From NCBI GenBank assembly GCA_027625915.1, contig JANTQA010000032.1, positions 8,618,001 to 8,682,000 on the forward strand: a stretch of 64,000 bases of DNA, read 5' to 3'. Below the pieces are notes generated by a model. It saw only the letters and a program-made list of their open reading frames with translations. It made no database searches and was not told where the DNA came from. The translations under genes and the position numbers were made by a program. Below are positions 11,954-23,356 of this stretch, in pieces. Position 1 is the first letter of the stretch. The number at the start of each line of letters is the position of its first letter. The stretch comes from Anaeramoeba flamelloides (taxonomy: Eukaryota > Metamonada > Anaeramoebidae).

Positions 11954-14900
11954 TTCAATTAAAAATAAAAAAAAGGATTCTAGCTGTTGTTGGGAAAGTC
12001 CTGAAGCAAGAAAATTGGTTGTTAAAGAAAACTTTATTAAGCAAAATTGATAAAAAATGACAAGATCACAGTTTGTTATAAGAAGTTTATAGATTTCAAA
12101 TAAGATTACAGTTAACAAGACTAAGTCTCTTTTGTTGATTGGAGTTAGATTTATTTTGGTTTGATAATAGTTCCGAATATAGACCAATATCAAAAGTAAA
12201 ATTTGAAACAATAATTTTTCTTAGGTAACTTTTAAAAGAAAAGGAAGATATCAATTAGTGTTCTGAAGAAAAAAAACCTTAATTTGTGAAAGGCCAATCC
12301 CTTTCCCAAATCAGAAAGTTAGATTGAAGACTGTTCACATAGTTAAGGTAAATTAGGGTTAGTCTTGTTAGATCCACTCAAAACCATTTTGTCATTGTTG
12401 AAATTATTTCAAAAGACTTGGTTAAACCTGTGTTTCAGTTTCTCGTTGTGCACTTTTTTCGAGAAAGTCTATGCAGTTTAAAATCAATTTACTGACAATA
12501 AACAATAACTAAACATGTATAGGTTTCTTAAAGTTCTATTATTAAAAAAAAAAAATTGAAAAATAAAAGATCTCAATCCAAAATTTCTTCAAAAAAATAG
12601 AATAATATTTGAATTAAGGTTTTTCAATCATAAAAAAACATAAAAATTTCTAAAAAATTGATAATTATTATGGAAAATTTTGAATAAATTGAATTTAAAA
12701 TTTTAAAAATTTTTTGAAAAAATTAAGGGTTTTACATTCAAAATAGATTCAAACTTAGGAAATACTATTTGAGAGTGAATTGGGTGTTGTATTGAAATAA
12801 GAAGAAAAAAAAAAAAACATGTGTTTTATTAGAGATACATATTTTAGGCACTAAAAAATGATATTTAAAATCGACTGTAGTTCTGTTAATTAGTAATGCC
12901 CCAATTAATTATTTTGGGTTTATAAATTGATTTCAAAAGCTCTTCAGAAAACACCAAAATGACTAATAATTTTATATTGTTATTAGTTTTCTCAATAAAA
13001 AAAATATATAATAAGAAAATAATTTTGTTTTTTCATCAAAATGTCTTTCTTAGATACCTTCTATTAGTCTTTCTTTTTAAAAAATTTATAATTAAAAAAA
13101 AAGAATCCAACCTAATACAAAATATCAATTAAAAGCATGTTATTAATGATTATATTTGGGGCTAATTTATTTTTCTTAGTTTTTTTAAAGTGTGTAATAT
13201 GAATTTGTGGAAGATGGAAAAAAAATTTGTTTCCCAACGAGTTAATTTTGGTTTAACAAATTAAGGATTATACAAAAAAAATGAAGATTTTTTTTTATTG
13301 TTATTTAAATGTATTGACCAATTTTCGGATAATGTGGCGATTTTTGAATCTTATATCTTCCTATAAAAATGATCATTTAATGAATTTTTCGTTGAATTAT
13401 TGATTCATTGTAAAAAAAAAAGGAACAGTTAAACAGACTTTGATAATAAATTCGAACAAAATGTACGAGTTTTGAAATTTCAAAACGGAATAACATTTTT
13501 TTTTTATTTAAATAGATCATGAATATTCCATATAAAGTTCAAACAAAAGGAAAAAATAAAATTATGTATGTAGGAACACAAAATTTTGACTAAAAATTTT
13601 TATTTAAATATGATAAAAAATCATTTAATATTAAAACAAAAAATTTTATTTTTGTACATATACCTTTTTTTCAAAATCATAAAATTATTTGTTAATTGTT
13701 TTTTTTTTTTTTTTTTTTTTGAATTGAAAATGTCTTTATACAGTTCAAGATCTAACATCTATATTTAGTATATTTCTTAAAATCGTTTGTTGAATTTCAT
13801 CAAAAACAACAATTTATAGTGACGCCATTCATTTTTTTAATTGGTATTATTTAAAGTAAAAATAATTGAAAGTAATAAAAAATAGTTTTAAAAAAGAGGC
13901 AATTTGTTCATTATTATATATAATGTGATTAGATTATGGGATTTATTGAATTAATCTTTCTTTCTTTCTTTTTTTTTTTTTGGAGTAGAGTTAGTGTTTG
14001 TAAAATATCATTGTAAACCTTCTCGTGAACAGGTAAGTTATCTTTTAAACTTGTTTATCTCTCTTCCTACTAAATTTTGCTATGAAAACAAAACAAAAAA
14101 AAAACGAAAGAAAAAGAATATATTGGGTATATTATTAATTTTCAAGATTGGTCAAAATGGAGTTTTGCATATTTTTTAAAGAGTTTTTGATTATTATTAT
14201 TGGTATGAAAGTTTTTAATGCTTTTATTTTAATTGTAGGACAAAAAATCAAAAAGATAATTTTGCGATTGGTAGTATTTTATTACTTAAATTGTAGAAAA
14301 TTCAAAATCTTGAAATCATCAATACTAAATATTTTTAAAAATTTGTACGAAGCACTATTGTAACCCACCAAAGTTACAATGAAAAATTTTCCCCTTAAAA
14401 CAAGTTGTAAAAGTCTAATTGGTCTCTTCATTATTTTTTTTTCAAAATCCTTGCCAAAATTGTCTCATATACTATCCAAACCACCCAATCCTACTCTAAC
14501 ATACTCTAAACTACACGAAAATACCTTCACATGCGCATTGAGGTTTTTTTTTAAATACTCAAAATCAGTATATTTCAATTGAAAAAAATGAGAATTTGAT
14601 CAATTTTGAAATTTGACCAGATTTGAAATTTAATAATTTTCCCAATATATTCGAACTTGAAAAGTAAATATTAAATTATATATTTCAAAATTAACAAATA
14701 AGTTTTTCTCAATATTTCCAGTTAATAATATCTTTGATAACTTTTTGATTTGAAAAAACAAATTTTATAAAAGTTTGAGAGATTTTTTTTTAATTAAGTC
14801 CACAAATGAGTACCATTTCTGCTGATTGATTGTCCTTGTTTGGATGAATTTGAGAAAATAAACAATATATTTTTCTTCATTCGATGATATTTAAGGCACC

Positions 14901-15830
14901 CAGATAGAAAAATTTATATCTTATTTTTGAAAAAATAGGTTAAATTTACCAAGTTATTTTTTTTTTCTAAAAGAAGGGGTGATGATTTTCAAAAGAAAAA
15001 AATAATTTAACAAAAAAATTATTGAAAATTCTTTAAAGTGTTCTAATGCTTTTTGTACCCTTAAAAGTTGGATTAATCTTCAAATTCTTAATAAAAGTTT
15101 TACCACAAATTGTCCAAACTAAAAAAAAAAGCAGTTTTCTAAGAATTGCAACATTTTAAAATTCTTATTTCCTCATCCCTTTTAAACTCCCAACATAAAT
15201 TGCTTGGATTTTCTACAATGGATTTAAAATACCATTTTTTTTTAAAGAATAATAACTTTTATATTTTATCTGGAAAAAATTCTATTCTTTCTATTCCTCT
15301 GTCTCTTCCTTTTTTTATTGTTTAGATACTTTTCTAAACAAATTGGTCAGTTAGTTGAAAAAAACAAAAACAAATTTGAAAAATTCAATAATACTCTAAA
15401 ACAGAAGAGTTTTTTTCAAGAAATATAGATTTTTCAGAAATAAACACAATTAACTCAAGCCCACCTTTAAAATAAAATAATATTAATAATAATGTATTTT
15501 TACAACATTATTTTTTTTAAAATTTTCAGTTTTCATTTAATCTCCCACATTTTTACCTCTTAATTTTACAGTTATAACCTCTTTAATTTATTTGTTTCAA
15601 AAAAAAAAAATCAAGGTATTGATGAATCATTGCATAAAAAGGTTTGTTAATCGAAAAAAAATAATTTATTTTTGACTTGATAAACAAAATTTTGAATTTA
15701 GCTTTTATTTTTGTTGAATGTTTTTTTAAAAAAAAGATCATCACAAATGAATTAAATTAATGGAAGTGAATGAAAACAAAAAGTAAAAAAAATTTAAAAT
15801 AAGGTAACAAAAGGAAAATAAAATTCGCAA
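11954..15830. other. gene-poor interval
   Basis: This holds one arm of a diverged duplicated segment (about 12.48-12.90 kb) and simple T/TTTC runs near 13.70 and 13.96 kb. A possible small exon ending in a good donor (CAG|GTAAGT at about 14.03 kb, encoding FVKYHCKPSREQ) has no identified partner. Nothing else is recognised. Confidence 0.45.
12480..12905 (+). repeat. dispersed segment D1, copy a
   Basis: This matches 57.51-57.93 kb in the same orientation. Shared landmarks, in order, are TTAAAGTTCTATTATT, a TTG(G)ATGTTG(T/C)ATTG stretch followed by AAGAAGAAAAAAAA, and a TTAAT-AGT-G-CCC end. It is diverged with many indels, so it is an old copy of unknown type. Confidence 0.55.
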
Positions 15831-17114
15831 TTAATTTAAATAAAATGTCGAGCAATAAGTGCCTTTTTTTGGTAATTCATAATCTAACCTAGGTTCTTCT
15901 TCCCGTTCCCATCTTCCCTTCCAGCCGTACCACATGCACATCATTTCAAAGTGGAACATGGCAATTCCGATATTTAAAAAGCAATAGTGGCTACGTTTTG
16001 ATTCTGTGAAAAATCTGATCCTCCTTTCTTTTGTTTCAAAAACAACTCTCCAGTCTTGTTCGTTATAAGCGGATGGTGCCCATTTTATAGTTTCAAAAAT
16101 TTGTTCCCATCTTTTTGAATTATCTTCAGGTAATTCGTTTAATAATTTTTCGACATATTCATTATCAAGAACTATTTTCTTTTTTTTTTTCTTCTTCTTT
16201 TTGTGATTTTCATTTTCTTCCTTTTCTTTTTCATCTTTTTCTTTTTCTTTTTCATCTTCTTCTTCTTCTTCTTCTTTCTCTTCTTCTTCCTCTTCTTCTT
16301 CCTCTTCTTTTTTCTCTTCTTCTTCCTCTTCTTTTTTCTCTTCTTTTTTCTCTTCTTTTTTCTCTTCTTTTTTCTCTTCTTTTTTCTCTTCTTTCTCTTC
16401 TTTTTTCTCTTCTTTTTTCTCTTCCTCTTTTTCTTCTTCATTCTCCTCTTTTTCTTCCTTTTCTTCTTCTTCTTCTTCCTCCTTAAATTCGATTCTTGTT
16501 GGTTCACCAGCTGCCTTTGCAACTTTTTCATAATCAATCGTCTTTCCCCATTTGTCAATAAAGAAAAGGCTCTTATCAGGTTTTCTCTTGTCTCTGTTGA
16601 CAAACATCTTGATTGCGCTTTTTCCAGTTTTTTCCAAGAGAGAAAGCTTTTTTCGTTCCATACCAAAGGGTGTAACAGCAAAAATCCTCTCGTTTTCTTG
16701 AGTTTTCATCACCTTGGATGCGTTTTCCTTATCAAAAGTAGCTCCGACCCAACACGTACCAAAATTTAAAGCAGTTGCATAAAGAACGACCTTTTCGAAT
16801 CCATAGCCAAAGTCTATCCTATCGATCTTCGATTTTTCATTGACATTTGAGCCCACAGCACCAATAATAAAATAAGGCACAGCGTTGATTTCTCCCTTGC
16901 TCATACGTGAAACAGACACTCTTGCCTTGGTGGGTAAAAAGCGTAAGGTTGTTCCGAAGGGGCCTTCGGTTATTCGGTGACACAAATGAACGAGACTTCT
17001 CCTTTTTTGTGTGTCGACTTTGTCTCGAGTTAGGTATTGCCTAACAGAGTGCCTTTGAAGAATAACTTCAAGTGGGTTTTGTTTTTGAGAAAGTATTAAT
17101 TTTAAAGTAAACAT
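15831..17114 (-). CDS. TM1586-type nitroreductase with Lys/Glu-rich insert
   Basis: The protein has 427 aa. The only in-frame ATG near the 5' end is at 17114. The N-terminal half has RHSVRQYL (FMN phosphate-binding Arg/Ser region), EGPFGTTLRF, then FGYGFEKVVLYATALNFGTC followed by WVGATFD, and PFGM. The C-terminal part has KWAPSAYNEQDWRVVF, NIGIAMFHFEM and GWKGRWE. These are hallmarks of the putative TM-nitroreductase family (FMN-dependent, NAD(P)H-using), common in anaerobic bacteria and some anaerobic protists. Between the halves, at about residues 215-330, lies an almost pure Glu/Lys stretch coded by TTC/TTT triplets on the plus strand. It probably loops out of the fold. No targeting signal is obvious. 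The substrate is unknown; activation of nitro-compounds or quinone reduction is typical of relatives. Confidence 0.85.
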   Translation of the reverse strand: MFTLKLILSQKQNPLEVILQRHSVRQYLTRDKVDTQKRRSLVHLCHRITEGPFGTTLRFLPTKARVSVSRMSKGEINAVPYFIIGAVGSNVNEKSKIDRIDFGYGFEKVVLYATALNFGTCWVGATFDKENASKVMKTQENERIFAVTPFGMERKKLSLLEKTGKSAIKMFVNRDKRKPDKSLFFIDKWGKTIDYEKVAKAAGEPTRIEFKEEEEEEEKEEKEENEEEKEEEKKEEKKEEKEEKKEEKKEEKKEEKKEEKKEEEEEEKKEEEEEEEEEEKEEEEEEDEKEKEKDEKEKEENENHKKKKKKKKKIVLDNEYVEKLLNELPEDNSKRWEQIFETIKWAPSAYNEQDWRVVFETKERRIRFFTESKRSHYCFLNIGIAMFHFEMMCMWYGWKGRWEREEEPRLDYELPKKGTYCSTFYLN

Positions 17115-18424
17115 CAAATAATTATTATGATTGCTATTAAAAAATGAAATTAATTGTGTTTTTTTTCTTTTTTTAAAAGTTTCTATCAACGAAAATCATG
17201 ACAAAAAGTTGATTTGCTTTGTTCATAGCATTTGTATATATTCTCAATTTCTTATCCTTTTTTTTTAGCAAATTTGAATATCACCATAGGAAAAGGTCCA
17301 AAGACTTTGAAAAAACATATACCAATTATTAAACGAACAATATTTGTGGAGTTAAATAGAGAAATTAGAATTAAAAAATATTTTTTTTCGTTATGTTTTT
17401 AGCTCTCTTTTACAACTTTTTCCTTTTTGCTCAAGTTTAAAAATTCGAATATTGTACACCCTTTAAACTGGAGTGTTCTTTATTGAAAATTGTGTTTCAG
17501 GAATCTTTGAAACAAATTTCAGTACCTTAGTTTCACAAATTCTTGACTCATCTGTGAAATTCAGATAACAAATAAAAGTAAATTTATTTTTCTTTGGTGA
17601 TTTTTGTGTTTTGGATTAGTTACAAAATTCGAATGTGAAAGACAAGACCCTTTCGATTTTTCTTCAATAAAAAGCTCATTTTAAAATGAAAATTTCCTTG
17701 GATTAATTAATTTGTTAAAAATTTTTACTTACTTTTTGTGTAAAATTTATAGTAATTTCTCCCCCAAAAATTAGATTATCCAATTGTGACTGTGGCTGTG
17801 GAAGGTATTTTGTATGGTAATAACTTTATATTGTTTGGTTTTTTATTGCGTTTTTTGCTTTTCCTTAAATTTTGTAAAAAAAGAATTCCGATAAAAAGAA
17901 ATACCCAAACGTAAAAAGTTCTCGAAAACAGAATAAAAGTTTTTCAATATTTCGGCGATATAAGTTGGAATATTTCATAGAAAAAGGTTAGAGTTGAAAA
18001 TGAGAAAATACAAATAAACACATTTACTATGATCCTTGACACAACTCGTTGATGTTATCAAGCATTATCGTTAGAAATTTCCAAAATTTTTTTGCAAAAG
18101 CATTAGTAAAATGTTGGCAGAAATTTTACTTTCAAGAATCTTCAATATTTCTTTAACGATCAGTCAAATAAAGTAAGATCATTTCCAAAATCAAATAAAT
18201 CTAAAAACTGTATAGACTTGTTTTACCTTTCACAAATTGAAATATTGTGATACACTATTTAAATAATTAATAGGAAAAAATTTTTGAGATATTTTACTTA
18301 AAATAGAAATAAAGTTTTCCACAAAATAGGTTGCAATTTATTCTCTCTATTTGGAAAAGTAAAAAGAAAAGTAAAGTGATAATTTTACCCCATTTCTTAA
18401 TTAAATTAAAGTGATATTTCTATT

Positions 18425-18683
18425 TACTGTTATTTTCCAATTAATAAATGAAAATTTTTATTTCAAGTTCCAAAATGAATATTATTAATTTCTACAACTT
18501 ATCAAATTAAAAGAGTAAAAATTTTGTCTCAGAGTTAACTAAGGAAGTGTAGTTTATTGTCGAAAAATATCATTTCTAAACGGTGTTGTAAAGATCTTTG
18601 GTTGTACTTTAAATTATTAAACCACAAAAATATTTTGGAATGTGAAATAAAAATTTTCTTTTTTTAATTGGAAAATAATAGTA
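18425..18683 (+). repeat. MITE-B copy 2 (empty-site form)
   Basis: This TA-flanked element of about 259 bp has long TIRs of roughly 55 bp. The left end reads CTGTTATTTTCCAATTAATA, and the right end is its inverted copy ending ATTGGAAAATAATAG-TA. The interior carries GTCTCAGAGTTAACTAAGGA, shared with copy 3. No coding capacity. The TA flanks and TIRs suggest mobilisation by a Tc1/mariner-like transposase. Confidence 0.75.
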
Positions 18684-19024
18684 AATTCTAATTGATAATA
18701 ATTTATTTATATCTCAACTAGTCATTTAAGGAAAAGTTCCTTAAATCTTTTGAAATTTTATTTTGGTTTGTCTCGATGTGATCTTTTTTCTACTCGTTTG
18801 GAACTATTTAAACTTTTAAAACTGTTTTAAAAAATTTTGAAGAATTTGAAAATATTAATACCCCTTTCCATATATCCAAAACCAAAGAAAAAAAAAATCA
18901 ACTAAAATTTCAATAGATCTAAAATCTTAAAATTATTAACGAAATTTTAATTAAAATTTGCAAATCCTAAACAATTAACAATTTTTTTTGAGCAATTTTA
19001 AAATAGAGAGTTCTTTTTTTTTAT

Positions 19025-19480
19025 TACGGTTATTTTCTATTTAATAAATGAAAATTTTTATTTCAATTTCCAAAATGAATATTAATTATTACTGTGACAA
19101 TCAAATAAACTGAGTAAAAAATTTGTCTCAGAGTTAACTAAGGAAGTTTAATTTATTGTCTAAAAATAAATTTCTCAACGATATTGTTTAAGATCTTTGG
19201 GTTTTCTCCAACTTATGAACTAGAAAAAAATTTTCGAATACAGTCAGTTCCACTTATAAGCCCAAACTTTCAACGAAATTTAAGGTACAAAAAAATCCCA
19301 AATTAAGGCACAAAATTGTAATTTCTTTTTTTTACAATTTGTTATACTAGAATCCAAATTCTGTCCCTTAATTTGAGATTTTTATGTGCCCTAAATTTCG
19401 TTGAAAGTTTGTACTTTAAAAGTGGAACTGACTGTATGAATTTAAAAAAATTTTCTTTTTTTAATTATATTATCTTAGTA
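19025..19480 (+). repeat. MITE-B copy 3, interrupted by MITE-A
   Basis: It has the same left TIR (GTTATTTTCTATTTAATAAA), the same interior (GTCTCAGAGTTAACTAAGGA) and the same right TIR as copy 2. A MITE-A element (19239..19436) is inserted just inside the right TIR. Removing it restores collinearity with copy 2. Confidence 0.75.
19239..19436. repeat. MITE-A copy 1, nested in MITE-B
   Basis: TA-flanked, about 198 bp. It begins CAGTCAGTTCCACTTATAAG and ends with AAGTGGAACTGACTG, and the TIRs take up most of the element. Its insertion site is known from the uninterrupted MITE-B copy at 18.4-18.7 kb. Confidence 0.9.
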
Positions 19481-21030
19481 TTCCTGAATCAAAATTTTTT
19501 AAATATTTTCTAATAATAAAGTGTGTACTTTTTTTTAATAAAGTATTTTTGTTCCGACTCAAACCTCTATCTCATCTTCAAAAGTTGGACCATTTCTTTT
19601 TTCATATAGGAAACTTTTAAATAGTTTTAAAAAAAGTAAACTTTTTTAAAGTTTTTATACAACTGTTTTTTCTTACATTTAAAAAACAAAAGACAATTTT
19701 TTTTATATGTTCTTTTAGGCCCAATCGAAATGAAAAAGGGGAAGTAATTTCAAAAAAAAAAAAAAATGAAAACCCCTTTCAAAAACCAAGAGGTTAATTG
19801 ATTATAATTTCAACATCTACAAACACACCTATCATTAGTAATTAATTATTTTTTATTATTATTATCTGTAAAATATTTATCTTTTGAAAAATACTGATTT
19901 GGAATTTGTTGGCCAAAAAAATGTTCCAGAGAATACAATATACGTTTCAAAGAAAGCCCGTGTTTTTTCTTTTTTTTTTTTTCCAAAATAACGGCCAATT
20001 TTCTATTTAATAGTATAACTAAAACCAAATTAAATTTGAAGATTAACTCATTATGTTTTTGATAAAATATCAAATTATGAATTGAATTTGTTCATTTTTT
20101 TTTCACAGTCTATAATTTATCGTTGTTTATTTTTAGTAAACTTTTTCTCCAAAATTTTACTCTATTTTTGAAGAATAATTTAGAAATTTGATCTTTCATT
20201 TTTAAAATTTCCTTGATAAAGAGTAGAACTTTACAATATAATAGTTATCTTCATAAAAGATTTATTGAAGATTTATTTGACATTTTCAGCAATAAAAATC
20301 AGATAAAAAAAAGAAATACCACTTTTAATTAAAAATACTCTGATTACAAGTTTAAACAAGTTTTTTTGATATAAGAATTTTTGCAAATTAGACCTTTTTA
20401 TTTTTTTTAATAGCCAATTCAATGCTCAATATTCCTTCATATCAAATGACCGAGATATAATCCAAAAATTATAATTAGAAATGGAATTCAAACATGTTAA
20501 CTAAAAATTAAATAATATTTATGAAAAGAAAGAAAGAATCTCAAGACTGAAAATTTCAATTCTTAAATAAAAAATTTATTCCACAGGGAATCATTTTTAA
20601 AAAATATAATTAACAAAAAAAAGAAACACTGTATCTCATTTTTTAAAATAATAATTTCAAAAAAAAAAAAAATTAATTTTTTTGTTTTATTTCCTAAAAG
20701 TGTTAAATTCCTTTAATTTTCAATACTTTTTCCTTAGATTACATCCCCGATTTTATCTAATTTATCCAAATTTATGGTTTTTAAAATCTCTAAATTTGAC
20801 ACAGTAAGAATTTTATCTTAACCATTTAAAAAAAGAACCGATTTGAAATATATAAAAAAACATCTAGAATTCAAAAAGGAATAATAGTCATCACTACACG
20901 ACTAATACAAGTTTATATAAAATCATAATTTTCAAATCATTTACAATAAAAATTGAGTGCTACTATTTAATATTTTTTTCAAAAATTCCTTGATTTTCTT
21001 TATTTACCCTTTAAAAACTACCTAATAGAC

Positions 21031-21231
21031 TACAGTCAGTTTCACTTTTAAGGCACAAACTTTCAACGAAATTTTAGGCACAAAAAAAATCTCAAATTAA
21101 AGCACAAAATTCAAATTCTAGTAAAAATAAATTGTAAAAAAAAAAATTCCAAATTTTGTGCCTTAATTTGGGATTTTTTTGTGCCTTAAATTTGGTTGAA
21201 AGTTTGTACCTTAAAAGTGAAACTGATGGTA
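21031..21231. repeat. MITE-A copy 2
   Basis: TA-flanked palindromic element beginning CAGTCAGTTTCACTTTTAAG. The internal repeat AAGGCACAAACTTTCAACGA reappears inverted on the right side. The right tip is slightly mutated (AACTGATGG). Confidence 0.9.
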
Positions 21232-21639
21232 TATATACTTTTTTAAAAGAAAATTAGACACTTTTATCACAGAAAACCTATTTTTTTTTGATTGTTTTTA
21301 ATAAATTATTTATTTTATAACCAATATAAAAACGGAAGAAACCCTTGAACATTTTTTAATGTTTGTATTTATTATGAAAATTTCGTGAACCACACTTTAA
21401 TAATACTAATAAAAAACCAATGTAACCTTTTCAGAATTCAATATAATTAAGTACAAACTACAACCTTACTATTTATATCGAGTCAAGAAAATCCAATGAG
21501 ACTTTTTTGTTTTTATAGTAATTTAACCAAAGAGTTTAAAATTCTTTTTATTCACTGTTAGGCTTTTTTAATTTATGTTATGATTAGAAATTCAATATAT
21601 TTTTGAAACAAAAATAAAATGTAAAAAAAAAATATCTTT

Positions 21640-22085
21640 GTTAGCTTTTCTTGAGTTAACTGTTTATTTGGTAAATTAATAGATATATCTAATTTAAAAA
21701 AGAAAAATCCAAAAAAAAACCAATTATCTTTTTTTTTTTTTTTTTACTTTTTGGAATAAAAAGAAAATTTGTAAAATTGTCTTTTCATTTCAAATTACCA
21801 AAAAAAAACTTATGTTAGCTTTTCCAGAATTTAAAAGAATCAAATAAAATCATTGATTTATCTCTATTCAGTCGAATAATGGAAAATATAGATACTTGAA
21901 AACACTTTCAGTATTATTTTAGGGGTTTTCAATTTTTGTTATAATTAGAAAACAAAAAGTTATTCTAAACTCAAGAAATAATGATAAAAATTGTAGATAT
22001 CTTTTTACAGAAATTAAAATAATTTAATAATATCAAAAATTTTACACTATTCTTTTGAATTCTGGAAAAGCTATACAATTGGAAA
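21640..22085. repeat. hairpin-family D fragments
   Basis: GTTAGCTTTTCTTGAGTT and GTTAGCTTTTCCAGAATTTA, followed later by TTGAATTCTGGAAAAGCTA in inverted orientation, match arms of the tandem hairpin units at 60.6-61.0 kb. This appears to be a decayed dispersed copy. Confidence 0.5.
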
Positions 22086-22325
22086 CGCTTTATAACATTC
22101 AATGTTACTTCTCAAATTTTTATTTCGAATTTTTTTAAATGATTCAAATAAAATTAATGAGAGTTAATAATTTAAAAATTTAAAATCAGAATATGATTAT
22201 GTTTCCAATTTATATTTTTATTGATTGTTCTTCTTAAACTCTTTTATTAAAATATTTTTTTCACAATACATCCTGCAACATAAATATAATAAATCATATT
22301 CCAAATTAATATTAATAAAAAACAA

Positions 22326-22635
22326 ATTTTTTTTAGAAGAAAGACCTTACATAATACACCTCATCTGGTGTACAGAAAAAAAAAAAAAAAAAATTAAAAA
22401 CAGATATTTTAAAATGGGATTCATTAGATTTAATTCAAGAAAAACTCTACCTAAACATTTTTTAAATTTCTTATTTTTTATTTTTATTTGAAAACCTTTT
22501 TAATGACATAATACTGTTATTGCAGAATTTTATTTAAAAAATCCCATTTTAAAATATCTGTTTTTAATTTTTTTTTTTTTTTTTTTTTCACCAGATGAGG
22601 TGTATTATGTAAGATCTTTCTTCTAAAAAAAACAA
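22326..22635. repeat. inverted repeat with about 95-bp arms
   Basis: The arm at 22326..22421 (TTAGAAGAAAGACCTTACAT ... AAAATGGGATT) recurs in reverse complement at 22541..22635, differing by few bases and by poly-A/T length. About 120 bp lie between them. The cleanest block is ACACCTCATCTGGTG. It could be a foldback/MITE element or a template for a long RNA hairpin; no TA flanks were recognised. Confidence 0.8.
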
Positions 22636-23356
22636 TTTTAACAAAAAAAAAACTATAACAATAGTAAACGCATAATTTCCCACTTTTAACCCTTCTTATC
22701 AAAAATAAAATCAAAAAATTAATCTTATTAAAAAATTTTTAAATTAATAAAATATTTTTATAAAAAAACTAAAAAGAATTAATAAATAAAAATAGATAAA
22801 AAAAATATTATTTTCTATATTTATTTAAATTAATGATGCGGGTTTTAAAAAAATTCTTCATATATGTTACAAATGCTATCTTTTTATTTTTTACTAAAGT
22901 ATTTACGATCTTTTGCCAAAAGAAAAAAAATAAATTATTTTCTTGCACAAAAAAAGAAGTTTTTTTGTTTTTTATTTTTTGTTCTATTATAAATACTCAC
23001 TTACCACAAAACAGTAATAAAGAGTAGTGTTGTTTTAAGGGAACATTATTGAATTTTACCGAGTTGCTAGCACATTGATACAAATAACCATCTTAAATGA
23101 AAAACGTTTTATTTAAACATCTTCTTGGTGGATTTCTAATGGTTTAGCAAGTGAAAATTTTTGTGTAGAAAAAAAATAATAAAAATCTAAATAAACACCA
23201 AAAAATAGAATTTTTTCCAAAAATAATCTATTTTAATCTTTTGATAAAAGATTACATTCACCTTATCCAATATAAAATGATGAAATTTGGAGTATATATT
23301 CGTAATTTATTTTGAAAGTACATCATTAAAGGAGTATGAATCAAAAAATTTTTAAA

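Larger units (their letters stand above)
17115..23356. other. repeat-rich interval without a recognised gene
   Basis: It contains two MITE-B copies, two MITE-A copies, hairpin-family D fragments (21.6-22.1 kb) and a 95-bp-armed inverted repeat (22.3-22.6 kb), all listed separately. Short open frames in the remainder are A/T-rich and unlike any family known to me. Confidence 0.5.

Noticed and set aside
11954-12211. N-terminal extension of the nibrin-like frame by 86 residues
   Set aside because: The extension has no counterpart in nibrin, starts without a conserved region, and the internal ATG gives the family's usual MW start.
13980-14035. Possible small exon ending CAG|GTAAGT (FVKYHCKPSREQ)
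   Set aside because: The donor is good, but no neighbouring exon or domain could be connected; kept only as a remark.
16115-16769. Plus-strand open frames rich in Phe/Leu and a minus-strand Lys/Arg frame opposite or overlapping the nitroreductase
   Set aside because: They are alternative readings of the GAA/GAG/AAG repeat that codes the E/K insert; composition is forced by the repeat and no start context or domain is seen.
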